Shown: positions 7,363 through 13,101, numbered from the stretch's first letter. The stretch is DNA of 13,101 nucleotides from an uncultured Prevotella sp. (GCA_946625715.1 CAMOTK010000031.1:1-13101), one strand, 5' to 3'. Notes: a model not told the origin generated them from the sequence alone. Numbers and translations: made by a program.

Positions 7363-7378
7363 TTTTTCTTAGCGTTTA

Positions 7379-7410
7379 CAAAGGTAAAACAAAAAATTCA
7401 AATAAACAAA
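7379..7410 (-). promoter_or_regulatory. Promoter for the XRE regulator gene
   Basis: The minus strand reads TTTG (7410-7407), 20 bases, TACCTTTG (7386-7379). The spacer is one base longer than at the other promoters here. The word TTTACAAA overlaps the -7 box (7375-7382) and recurs at 7462 and 7476. Confidence 0.7.
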
Positions 7411-8038
7411 TCTTTGAGTTTAAATTTTGATATTTTAATCTTTGGATTTTAAAATATAACATTTACAAATCACGCTTTACAAAGCTAATATCTCGTTTAG
7501 ATTTTTAGATTTATGAATTTAAATGATTAAATCACTACTTACCGAAATTTGAACGTTTTAGCGTAACTTTCTGATTATCTATGTGTTACGAAAATACAAG
7601 TACAAAAACTATACAAAGAATAGGGAAACCTGCGACGAAAAAGGCCTATAAAGGGCTGTTTTGGTGCTCATATTTGGTTTATTCCATTGGGTTTTAGTCG
7701 TTTATGGGTATAAACAAGGGGTGTATATTTATTGATTTTGTTTTTCAAATCGAGATTATTTGTTTAAGAATCTGTATTTTACATTCTTAAAGTACGTCTT
7801 TTGAGCATGAATTGCATCTGATATTGATTTTGTTTTGTAAACCATATATTAAATTTTGATTTTCAAACTTCAGACAACAAAACTTTAATGAATGTAAACA
7901 CTAAATTTGAGAGGTGTGAAAACCCAAAAATTCGCCATTTTGCGCGAATTCTGAACGACCGGCCAGAAATTTTCAAATACGCGAAATATGAGAGGGTATT
8001 TTTGGGGCGAAACGCCCTACCCGACGGGGTTTGCGGCC
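7411..8038. other. AT-rich region without a convincing gene
   Basis: About 630 bases lie between the XRE promoter and the holA terminator. The first 500 bases are very AT-rich with stops in all frames. They hold a CGTAAC/GTTACG inverted repeat (7562-7567 with 7585-7590), a 15-base direct repeat and a 9-bp dyad at 7763-7791. From about 7920 the composition changes to more GC and a series of hairpins begins. Small frames in this part (71 codons plus, 67 codons minus) have no promoter and look non-coding. TAnnTTTG-like words at 7902-7909 (plus) and 7480-7487 (minus) lack -33 boxes. Confidence 0.6.
7730..7836. repeat. 15-base direct repeat flanking a 9-bp inverted repeat
   Basis: TATTGATTTTGTTTT occurs at 7730-7744 and again at 7822-7836. 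Between the copies lies TTTAAGAAT (7763-7771) with its exact reverse complement at 7783-7791, separated by 11 bases. No gene overlaps it. Confidence 0.6.
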
Positions 8039-8063
8039 AAAAAAAGCGTTCCAGTGGAACGCT
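7929..8063. repeat. Array of consecutive short hairpins, possible dispersed repeat element
   Basis: Five inverted repeats follow one another in 135 bases: AATTCGC/GCGAATT (7929-7935 with 7944-7950), AAATAC/GTATTT (7975-7980 with 7996-8001), GGGCG/CGCCC (8005-8009 with 8013-8017), ACCC/GGGT (8019-8022 with 8027-8030) and AGCGTTCC/GGAACGCT (8045-8052 with 8056-8063). The last is also the holA terminator. Both strands stay open in one frame across the element, unlike the flanking AT-rich DNA. It may be a repeat unit found elsewhere in the genome or a structured RNA; the window holds only one copy. Confidence 0.5.
8039..8063 (-). terminator. Rho-independent terminator of holA
   Basis: The perfect 8-bp stem AGCGTTCC/GGAACGCT with a 3-base loop is followed on the minus strand by seven Ts (complement of 8039-8045). 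It lies 37 bases after the holA stop codon. Confidence 0.9.
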
Positions 8064-8099
8064 CATTCTAGAAATTTTAGAGTCGAAAAAAGGGCTTTT

Positions 8100-9134
8100 T
8101 TAGTGGAAAATGTAAAAAATTAGTTCCTTCATCAACTCCCCTGCCGGGGTGTTTGGATTGTCTAATCCCTTACTTTTGGCATCAATTTCTCTTATTTTCG
8201 AAATTATCTGCATCACTTTCATGCCGGAGTAGTTTTTCATGCCCGTCATATAATCTCTGGCTCCCCACGCCGACTTGAGTTCCAACCATTGAGCCAGTGC
8301 TTCCTGACTCCCCTTCTGCGGGCAGTAGAAAGCAATCATGAGATTCTGGAAGTAATTGAAGACCATTGGCAGCAGCGAGTAGATGTTGCCCGCTTTCGGA
8401 TTGCTGTCGAAATACTTGATGATTTGGTTGGCCTTGAAAACATTGCGGTTGACGATGGCATCGCGCAGCTCGAAGCCATTGAAGTCCTTGCTCACGCCGA
8501 TTTGGTCTTCCACGACCTGCGGCGTCACTCTCCTATCGTTCTCGGGCAGCGAGATGATCAGCTTGTCGAGCTCGCTGGTCAGTCGGCTGAGGTCGGCCCC
8601 GATGCTGTCGGCAATGAGCTGCGTAGACTTCACGTCGATGCTCACCTCGCGCTGTTTCAGATAGTTTTCAATGAACGACGGGAGTTCTCGCTCCTTGAGC
8701 TTCGGACTTTCAAAGAGCACGCCGGCCTGCTGTACGGCCTTCACGTAGTCGCGCTTTCGCCCGTCTATTTTACCGTTTTTATGGCACAAGACCAGCACGG
8801 TCGACGCCATGGGCTGTTTCATGTACTTCTCCAGGGCCTCGGTCTGCTTGATGTTCTGCACCTCTTTCACGATGACGACCTGCCTTTCGGCCATCATGGG
8901 ATAGCGTCGCGCGGCATCGGCCACTTGCGAGGCCGTGACGTCGGAGCCGAACATGATGGTCTGGTTGAAGTCGCGCTCCTCGGGCTTCAGGGCATTTTCG
9001 GCTATATAGTCGGCTATTTTGTCGATATAGTAGGGTTCGTCGCCCATCAGATAGTAGACGGGCCTGAACTGTCCGGCCTTCAGCTCGCGCATGATTTCGG
9101 CGTAGGTATTGCCTTTGCTATTGGACTTTTCCAT
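8100..9134 (-). CDS. holA: DNA polymerase III subunit delta (clamp loader)
   Basis: HolA is the wrench subunit of the clamp loader; it opens the beta sliding clamp during chromosome replication. The start at 9134 gives 344 residues, the usual length. Longer frames begin at or before the -7 box (9157-9164) and cannot be translated from that promoter. Residues 24-40, RPVYYLMGDEPYYIDKI, are the family's N-terminal signature. The N-terminal AAA+-like domain without a P-loop (about 1-145) is followed by a small helical lid with GADLSRLTSELDKL, and a C-terminal collar domain (about 225-344) containing FELRDAIVNRNVFKANQII. It is a single gene with its own terminator and is divergent from the HSDR_N-type gene, with a palindrome in the shared promoter region. 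Confidence 0.95.
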   Translation of the reverse strand: MEKSNSKGNTYAEIMRELKAGQFRPVYYLMGDEPYYIDKIADYIAENALKPEERDFNQTIMFGSDVTASQVADAARRYPMMAERQVVIVKEVQNIKQTEALEKYMKQPMASTVLVLCHKNGKIDGRKRDYVKAVQQAGVLFESPKLKERELPSFIENYLKQREVSIDVKSTQLIADSIGADLSRLTSELDKLIISLPENDRRVTPQVVEDQIGVSKDFNGFELRDAIVNRNVFKANQIIKYFDSNPKAGNIYSLLPMVFNYFQNLMIAFYCPQKGSQEALAQWLELKSAWGARDYMTGMKNYSGMKVMQIISKIREIDAKSKGLDNPNTPAGELMKELIFYIFH

Positions 9135-9156
9135 ATTCGAATAGGTTTCTGGCATG

Positions 9157-9164
9157 CAAAGATA
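9157..9164 (-). promoter_or_regulatory. -7 box of the holA promoter
   Basis: TATCTTTG on the minus strand matches TAnnTTTG. The -33 position (about 9184-9187) reads TTCT rather than TTG and falls inside the palindrome at 9182-9205. The predicted start is near 9150, about 16 bases before the chosen ATG. Confidence 0.65.
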
Positions 9165-9181
9165 CAACTTTTTATTCTGAA

Positions 9182-9220
9182 AAAAGAAAAGCAGGCTTTT
9201 CTTTTGCATTTCGCCTGCTT
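9182..9220. promoter_or_regulatory. Overlapping palindromes between the divergent holA and HSDR_N promoters
   Basis: AAAAGAAAAGC (9182-9192) and its exact reverse complement (9195-9205) flank 2 bases, making a 24-bp palindrome that covers both -33 regions. A second perfect inverted repeat, AAGCAGGC (9189-9196) with GCCTGCTT (9213-9220), overlaps the first. The centre of the palindrome is almost equidistant from the two -7 boxes. It is a candidate operator for a factor acting on both genes. Confidence 0.6.
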
Positions 9221-9233
9221 ATTCGTACCTTTG
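9203..9233 (+). promoter_or_regulatory. Promoter for the HSDR_N-type gene
   Basis: TTTG (9203-9206), 19 bases, TACCTTTG (9226-9233) is a full consensus match on the plus strand. The ATG at 9259 lies 25 bases after the -7 box. Confidence 0.85.
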
Positions 9234-9258
9234 CAGACATAAAAAAAGATAGCCCGCA

Positions 9259-9711
9259 ATGACCACTGCACTGAATTTGCCGCCATACGCCGTCAGGCTG
9301 GGCGGCACAAAGGAGAAGCCCACCATCTTCGACGTTCTGCGCCGAAAGCACGTGGCACTGACGCCCGAGGAATGGGTGCGCCAGCACTTCGTGCACTTTC
9401 TCATGGAGCAGAAAGGCTATCCCAGGACGCTGCTGGCCAACGAGGTGGAGCTGCACGTGGGCGACAAGCGGCTGCGCTGCGACACCTTATTATATAATAG
9501 GAGCCTTGAGCCCCGCATGATTATTGAGTACAAGGCCCCCGGCATTGCCCTGCAGCAGCGCGTGTTCGACCAAATCAGCGTCTACAACTTCCTGCTCCAC
9601 GTGGACTATCTCGTTGTGTCCAACGGCCTGGAGCACTACTGCTGCCGCATGGACTACGAGCGCCAGCAGTACTCCTTCTTGCAGGAAATACCGGCCTACG
9701 AGGAGCTATAA
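9259..9711 (+). CDS. HSDR_N-type PD-(D/E)xK nuclease-fold protein
   Basis: The product has 150 residues and resembles the N-terminal nuclease domain of type I restriction HsdR subunits (HSDR_N_2 family), which exists as a standalone protein in many Bacteroidota. The core motif is visible: Glu62 in ANEVEL, Asp75 in RCDTLLYN, and Glu90-x-Lys92 in MIIEYKAP, followed by a helix with Gln in QQRVFDQISVYN. These residues suggest a metal-dependent nuclease fold that could still be active. No helicase domain, HsdM or HsdS lies nearby, so this is not a restriction system. The real role is unknown; DNA repair or RNA/DNA processing is possible. It has its own strong promoter, divergent from holA. No terminator is seen; a pseudogene fragment begins about 15 bases after the stop. 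Confidence 0.85.
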   Translation: MTTALNLPPYAVRLGGTKEKPTIFDVLRRKHVALTPEEWVRQHFVHFLMEQKGYPRTLLANEVELHVGDKRLRCDTLLYNRSLEPRMIIEYKAPGIALQQRVFDQISVYNFLLHVDYLVVSNGLEHYCCRMDYERQQYSFLQEIPAYEEL

Positions 9712-9726
9712 CAAGCCAACGACAGC

Positions 9727-9856
9727 ATGAAAAAGACGGAAATACTTTGCCAAGGCCGTGAGCCAGGGCGAAGTGACGCTCACCGAGATGGCCGACGAGG
9801 CCGCCCGCAACTGCGGTATCAGCCGTGCTTACTGGCCGCCCAGCCGTGAGAAATAG
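9727..9856 (+). pseudogene. Probable remnant of an HU-like (histone-like) DNA-binding protein
   Basis: From 9740 to about 9823 the plus strand reads KYFAKAVSQGEVTLTEMADE and then AARNCGISRA, which resembles the N-terminus of Bacteroidota HU-related proteins (pattern K-Y/W-Y/F-A-x-A-V...G-x-V-T...A-x-x-x-A...S-R-A-D). The ATG at 9727 is one base out of frame: shortening the A-run at 9730-9734 by one base would join it as MKRRKYFAKAV. After SRA the match ends and the frame runs only to a TAG at 9854-9856, overlapping the 3' end of the convergent hydrolase gene. HU-like proteins of this class need at least 90 residues, so about two thirds is missing. Frameshift plus truncation suggests a dead gene cut by a deletion. 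The family call rests on about 30 residues. Confidence 0.5.
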
Positions 9857-10803
9857 TCGATGAGGTCTTCCCACGTCTTAAAGGTGTCGGAGCCGAACTC
9901 CAGCAGCGTGGCCATGGTGTCGCCCTCTTTCTGGCGGCTAATCAGATAGTCGCCGTAGAGCAGGTCGCGACGCGGGGTATAGATGGTATGCTGCCATGCC
10001 GGCACGTTGATGTATTCTTCGAGCCAGGCCGTGGCATCGGCAGTGCCCACGAAAAAGACGTCGTAGTGCTCGATGAGCATTCGCACGGCCTTCTGGCAGC
10101 TGCTGGCGGGCTTGTCGTAGGCATCCTTGAGCGTTTCGATGCCTATATAGACGATAGGCCGCTGGCGCTTCTGCTGGCGGTCGTCTATCCAGCGCATGAC
10201 GGGCACCACACTGTGCATGTATGAGCGGTCGTCCATGCGGTGCTCGCCGTGGAAGTGGGTGGCTTGGGGATAGTGCTCGGCAAAGAGTGCGAACGTGTCG
10301 ACCAGGTCGTCGCGGTCGCCAAAAAGGCCGTAGACACGCTGGCGGTCGGCGTCGTCGAGGCCCACGAAGCGCTGTTCAGACACCTCTCTGTAGGCCTTCA
10401 CCATCGCCTTGTCGACATAGAACTGCTGCACGCCGTCGAGCCGCGGATTCTGAAACGTCTGTGTGCCCGTCATCCCGTGTGCCGCCATAGTGTCGGCAAT
10501 GCAGAGTGCCGGATTCAGGCAGATGCGGTCGAAGCCCCGCAGCTGTTCGGTGTACATGCCGCCCATCGACGTGCCGATAATCAGGTCGGGCTTTTCCGTG
10601 CTACACAAGTCGCGTAGCAGCGCCATAGCTTCGGCAGGATTGATGGGCAGGTCGGGGGCAATGACAGTGGTATTGGGCAGCACGGTGCGCAATCTGGTCA
10701 CCGTGCCCGACTGTCCGCTCGACCCAAAGCCGTGAACATAAAGCAGTTTCTTGCCCTCAAAGAGGTCAGGAAACTGCTTGATATATGGATTTTCTTCTTT
10801 CAT
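9829..10803 (-). CDS. YqiA/YcfP-like alpha/beta hydrolase fused to a degenerate HAD-type domain
   Basis: The product has 324 residues. Residues 18-207 look like a YqiA/YcfP-type alpha/beta hydrolase: YVHGFGSSG (22-30, HG oxyanion motif), GTSMGG (77-82, nucleophile Ser79), FGDRDD (161-166, acid) and His188 or His197 as catalytic base. YqiA proteins are short esterases of about 190 residues, so the remaining 110 residues are an addition. That part (216-324) resembles 5'(3')-deoxyribonucleotidases of the HAD superfamily: a VYIGIE strand, a VFFVGTAD strand, and RRDLLYGDYLISRQKEG with LLEFGSDTFKTWEDLIDYF at the end. The first HAD strand lacks the catalytic DxD, so the second domain is probably inactive as a phosphatase. 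The gene is third in an operon, 9 bases after the zinc-ribbon gene. The protein is cytoplasmic; substrate unknown. Confidence 0.8.
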   Translation of the reverse strand: MKEENPYIKQFPDLFEGKKLLYVHGFGSSGQSGTVTRLRTVLPNTTVIAPDLPINPAEAMALLRDLCSTEKPDLIIGTSMGGMYTEQLRGFDRICLNPALCIADTMAAHGMTGTQTFQNPRLDGVQQFYVDKAMVKAYREVSEQRFVGLDDADRQRVYGLFGDRDDLVDTFALFAEHYPQATHFHGEHRMDDRSYMHSVVPVMRWIDDRQQKRQRPIVYIGIETLKDAYDKPASSCQKAVRMLIEHYDVFFVGTADATAWLEEYINVPAWQHTIYTPRRDLLYGDYLISRQKEGDTMATLLEFGSDTFKTWEDLIDYFSRLGGQ

Positions 10804-10812
10804 CGCGCTTTT

Positions 10813-11667
10813 TTAGGCCATGTCGTTGGCATCGGCAGCCTTCTTCGACGGAGCCGTCGAGGTCTTGCGGATAGCGCGCTTGCGGGTCTTCTTCTCCTCG
10901 GCAACGGGCTTGTCGAGCTTGACGCCAGCCAGTTCCGGGTCGACGAGTATGCGGCCGCAGTATTCGCAGACGATAATCTTCTTGTGCATCTTGATGTCGA
11001 GCTGACGCTGGGGCGGAATCTTGTTGAAGCAACCACCGCAGGCGTCGCGCTGGACGTAGACGATGCCGAGGCCGTTGCGAGCGCTCTTGCGTATGCGCTT
11101 GAACGATGTGAGCAGGCGCGGCTCAATCTTGGCTTCCAGGTCGTGAGCCTTCTCCTTGAGCTTCTCCTCTTCGGCGCGGGTCTCTTCCATAATCTCGTCG
11201 AGCTCGCTCTTTTTCTCATCGAGGTCGATCTGGCGGTCCTTGACGTTGGCCTGGTTCACTTCGAGGTCGTGCTTGCGCTCCTCGATGCGGGCCTGGGCCT
11301 CACGAATCTTCTTGTTGCAGAGCTCAATCTCGAGCGACTGGAACTCAATCTCCTTCGACAGCGTGTCGTACTCGCGGTTGTTCTTCACGTCGTTCAGCTG
11401 GTTCTTGTAGCGCTCGACGCTGTTCTGAGCCTCGATAATCTCGCCCTTCTTCTGCGACACGGCACGCTCCAGTTCCTGAATCTCCGTCTGAATCTTCTCA
11501 ATGCGGGTGTCGAGGCCCTGGATTTCGTCTTCCAAGTCCTGCACTTCGAGGGGCAGTTCGCCGCGCAGCGCACGCTTCTCGTCAATGGCCGAGAGGGCCG
11601 TCTGAAGCTGGTAAAGCGTCTTCAGCTTCTCTTCTACCGACAGGTCGGTGGGATCTTTTTTTGCCAT
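10813..11667 (-). CDS. Coiled-coil protein with C4 zinc ribbon (zf-RING_7 / CdsZ-like)
   Basis: The product has 284 residues. Residues about 35-185 are a long, highly charged coiled-coil hairpin, rich in Glu, Lys and Gln, including NNREYDTLSKEIE (97-109), the conserved turn-side motif of this family. A zinc ribbon follows with Cys210, Cys213, Cys234 and Cys237 (CGGC and CEYC). The last 35 residues form a Lys/Arg-rich tail that varies between species and may bind nucleic acid. Relatives include H. pylori HP0958 (FlgZ) and chlamydial CT398 (CdsZ); a nucleic-acid or chaperone role is proposed for them. This organism shows no flagellar or secretion genes here, so the role is open. The gene follows the Nif3-like gene by 14 bases and is followed after 9 bases by the hydrolase gene. 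Nif3 and this family are often neighbours in bacteria. Confidence 0.9.
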   Translation of the reverse strand: MAKKDPTDLSVEEKLKTLYQLQTALSAIDEKRALRGELPLEVQDLEDEIQGLDTRIEKIQTEIQELERAVSQKKGEIIEAQNSVERYKNQLNDVKNNREYDTLSKEIEFQSLEIELCNKKIREAQARIEERKHDLEVNQANVKDRQIDLDEKKSELDEIMEETRAEEEKLKEKAHDLEAKIEPRLLTSFKRIRKSARNGLGIVYVQRDACGGCFNKIPPQRQLDIKMHKKIIVCEYCGRILVDPELAGVKLDKPVAEEKKTRKRAIRKTSTAPSKKAADANDMA

Positions 11668-11681
11668 AATTTTTATGATTA

Positions 11682-12452
11682 TTAAATGTAAACTATCGGA
11701 TTAGTCAGTGTCTTGGCGATATGGCAGACGACGCCCAGCGGTTCGAGCAGGTCGCGGAACACCTCGGCGGTGAACTGTTCGCTCTCGTAGTGGCCAATGA
11801 CGCAAATCTGCAACATCTGCTCGTAGCCGAAGTACTGGTGGTAGTGCATCTCGCCGGTGATGAAGGCATCGGCGCCAGCCCTGACGGCATCGGGCAACAT
11901 GAAGTCGCCGGCACCGCCACAGATGGCCACGCGGCTCACCGGGCGCTTGAGCAGCTCGTTGCACATGGCCGTTTCCACGCCGAAGGTGTCCTTCACGGCA
12001 TAGATGAAGGCGCGAGCCGTCATGGGCTCGGGCAGTGTGCCAATGGCGCCCTGCATCTTCTCGCCCTCGGGGGTCAGCAGCGAGCCCACGTCGTGCAGCC
12101 CCAGCTTTTCGGCAATCTTCCAGTTCACGCCGCCACGGGCATTGTCCATGTTGGTGTGCATCGACACCACGCAGATGCCTTTCTGAATAGCCTTCCACAC
12201 GGTGCGCTGCACGGGGTCGTCGTCGCTGATGCGCTTCAGTCCGCGAAACAGCAGCGGGTGATGACTCACAATGAGGTTGCAGCCCTTGGCGAGGGCCTCG
12301 TCGACCACTTTTTCAGTGACGTCCAGACACAATAATGCCCCTGAAACCTCCGCCTCTGTCAGTCCCAGTTGCAGGCCAGCATTGTCCCAGCTTTCCTGCA
12401 AGGGCAGAGGCGCGAATTGTTCAAGGGCGCTAAGCACTTCTTTTATTTTCAC
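11682..12452 (-). CDS. Nif3-like dinuclear metal-centre protein
   Basis: The protein (256 residues) belongs to the Nif3/YbgI/DUF34 family, hexameric toroids that bind two metal ions per subunit; the biochemical function is still disputed. The start is GTG at 12452, which gives MKIKEVLSALEQFAPLPLQE, the standard N-terminus. An in-frame ATG at 12542 would add 30 unlike residues and lies upstream of the -7 box at 12479-12486. Metal ligands are visible: His64 and His65 in SHHPLLF, His99 and Asp103 in MHTNMD, and His221 with Glu225 in HYESE. The length matches the short YbgI form without the inserted PII-like domain. It is first in an operon with the zinc-ribbon protein and the hydrolase. The protein is cytoplasmic. 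Confidence 0.95.
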   Translation of the reverse strand: MKIKEVLSALEQFAPLPLQESWDNAGLQLGLTEAEVSGALLCLDVTEKVVDEALAKGCNLIVSHHPLLFRGLKRISDDDPVQRTVWKAIQKGICVVSMHTNMDNARGGVNWKIAEKLGLHDVGSLLTPEGEKMQGAIGTLPEPMTARAFIYAVKDTFGVETAMCNELLKRPVSRVAICGGAGDFMLPDAVRAGADAFITGEMHYHQYFGYEQMLQICVIGHYESEQFTAEVFRDLLEPLGVVCHIAKTLTNPIVYI

Positions 12453-12478
12453 GCTTCTATACGTTTGCTTTGAGTGTG

Positions 12479-12486
12479 CAAAATTA
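12479..12486 (-). promoter_or_regulatory. -7 box of the nif3-zinc ribbon-hydrolase operon
   Basis: TAATTTTG on the minus strand matches TAnnTTTG, with a predicted start near 12472, 20 bases before the GTG. No TTG is present at the -33 distance. It supports the GTG start. Confidence 0.55.
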
Positions 12487-12543
12487 CGAAGAATAATTGG
12501 AAATGAGCACTTTTCCTGCTTATTTTCTGCTTTTTTTAACAAT

Positions 12544-13101
12544 TTATTTCCGCTCCACCAGCCACAACGTCAGGCTAAGGGCGAGCACAGAAGCCGACAG
12601 CGAGGCGACGGCCAGCACCAGCGTCAGCACGCAGGCGTCGACCGGCGTCATGCCGCCCATGAGCAGACCGCTGAGCACCAGGGGCAGCGTCAGCAGGCTG
12701 ACCACCGACCACCTGTGCAGCCACGGCAGCAGCGCAGCGCGGACGGCGCGCCTGAGCGACGGCACGAGCGACTCGAACCTTGTGGCGCCGTTGCCCAGCA
12801 AGTATTCGCGGTGCAGTTCGGTGTGGCGCATGCTGCTTGTGTAGACGTGCAGTCCGCTCACGAGCGAGGGCACCATCTGGGCGAGCAGTACGGCCATGAA
12901 GGGCAAGCACCACCGGCCGTCGGGCAAGGCCCACACGAGCGTGCCGCCCACCAGGAGCAGTGCAGCCAGCATGCTGCCAGCCAGGGGCCAGCACCAGCGG
13001 GCAGCCTCTACCCTCGCCTTCTTCACAATCATGAAAGCCGCCACGACCACCACGCCGAGTAGCCACACCAGCTGCAGCCACCAGCTGCCCACCAGCCAAA
13101 C
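12544..13101 (-). CDS. fetB: FetB-like ABC transporter permease (UPF0014), 5' end beyond the window
   Basis: The 185 codons seen are the C-terminal part of a permease of the FetB/YbbM family, usually about 255 residues, so about 70 N-terminal residues are missing. The frame is open to the edge; the GTG at 13092 is internal. The family core is clear: the segment LLGNGATRFESLVPSLRRA leads into VRAALLP, then SVVSLLTLPLVLSGLLMGG and MTPVDA, matching E. coli FetB (LGATP, IRAALIPT, VGLVSLPGMMSGLI, AGIDPV). About five hydrophobic segments are visible. In E. coli, FetB pairs with the ATPase FetA and exports iron to resist oxidative stress. Here the partner would have to lie to the right of the window, since the gene to the left (nif3) has its own promoter. 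Substrate by homology only. Confidence 0.8.
   Translation of the reverse strand, partial: VWLVGSWWLQLVWLLGVVVVAAFMIVKKARVEAARWCWPLAGSMLAALLLVGGTLVWALPDGRWCLPFMAVLLAQMVPSLVSGLHVYTSSMRHTELHREYLLGNGATRFESLVPSLRRAVRAALLPWLHRWSVVSLLTLPLVLSGLLMGGMTPVDACVLTLVLAVASLSASVLALSLTLWLVERK

Noticed and set aside
7411..7930. Replication origin in the AT-rich region
   Set aside because: No DnaA-box-like TTATCCACA words were found, and direct repeats are too few for iterons.
8004..8030. GGGCG/CGCCC and ACCC/GGGT hairpins as terminators
   Set aside because: Neither is followed by a T-run on either strand.
7863..8103. Small open frames of 71 (plus) and 67 (minus) codons in the hairpin region
   Set aside because: They overlap each other and several hairpins including the holA terminator, have no complete promoter, and show no domain. 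They are treated as a by-product of the repeat-like element.
8289..9242. 317-codon plus-strand open frame opposite holA
   Set aside because: Antisense to holA, which has promoter, terminator and family motifs. The frame runs through the holA promoter region and has no promoter of its own.
9259..9711. Part of a type I restriction-modification system
   Set aside because: No helicase domain, methylase or specificity subunit occurs in the window, and the gene ends normally after 150 codons.
10732..11685. 317-codon plus-strand open frame opposite the zinc-ribbon gene
   Set aside because: It mirrors the coiled coil (Leu/Val-rich because the sense strand is Glu/Lys/Gln-rich). The sense product has the zinc ligands and operon context.

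Overview
The window looks like chromosomal DNA from a member of the Bacteroidota, most likely the Prevotella group. The main evidence is the promoters: six start sites carry the phylum's typical signal, a TTG (-33 box), exactly 19 bases, then TAnnTTTG (-7 box), and one more has a 20-base spacer. The gene set fits as well: class 1B PyrD with PyrK, an M48 lipoprotein, a secreted aminopeptidase C, Nif3 with a zinc-ribbon coiled-coil protein, and a standalone HSDR_N-type protein. Coding DNA is fairly GC-rich and the intergenic DNA is strongly AT-rich. No tRNA, rRNA, CRISPR array, IS element or phage gene was seen.

Layout from left to right. Positions 1-1905 (minus) hold an exported-protease operon: an M48 metalloprotease lipoprotein followed by a bleomycin-hydrolase-like aminopeptidase C that runs off the left edge. 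Positions 1917-2533 (minus) hold a small secreted protein of unknown function with its own promoter, long A-rich leader and terminator. Positions 2643-4370 (plus) hold a SlyD-type prolyl isomerase with a Cys/His tail and chorismate synthase (aroC, GTG start). Positions 4411-4543 (plus) hold a promoter and a strong terminator with no ORF between them, a candidate small RNA. Positions 4580-6325 (minus) hold pyrK-pyrD for pyrimidine synthesis, overlapping by 13 bases. Positions 6409-7410 (minus) hold a 90-residue single-helix protein and an XRE-type regulator, each with its own promoter; a perfect 12-bp inverted repeat lies between them.

Positions 7410-8038 hold no convincing gene. They contain an AT-rich stretch with a direct repeat flanking a dyad, then a run of consecutive short hairpins that ends in the holA terminator. 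holA (minus) and the HSDR_N-type gene (plus) diverge from a shared promoter region that contains an 11-2-11 perfect palindrome. After the HSDR_N gene lies a probable HU-like pseudogene fragment. Next is a three-gene minus-strand operon: Nif3-like protein, zinc-ribbon coiled-coil protein, and an alpha/beta hydrolase apparently fused to a degenerate HAD-type domain. A FetB-like ABC permease runs off the right edge.

Most of the genes are conserved housekeeping genes. The points most worth following up are the candidate small RNA, the palindrome between holA and the HSDR_N gene, the hairpin array, the perfect inverted repeat upstream of the small membrane protein, and the hydrolase-HAD fusion. 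No complete undescribed multi-gene system is evident.
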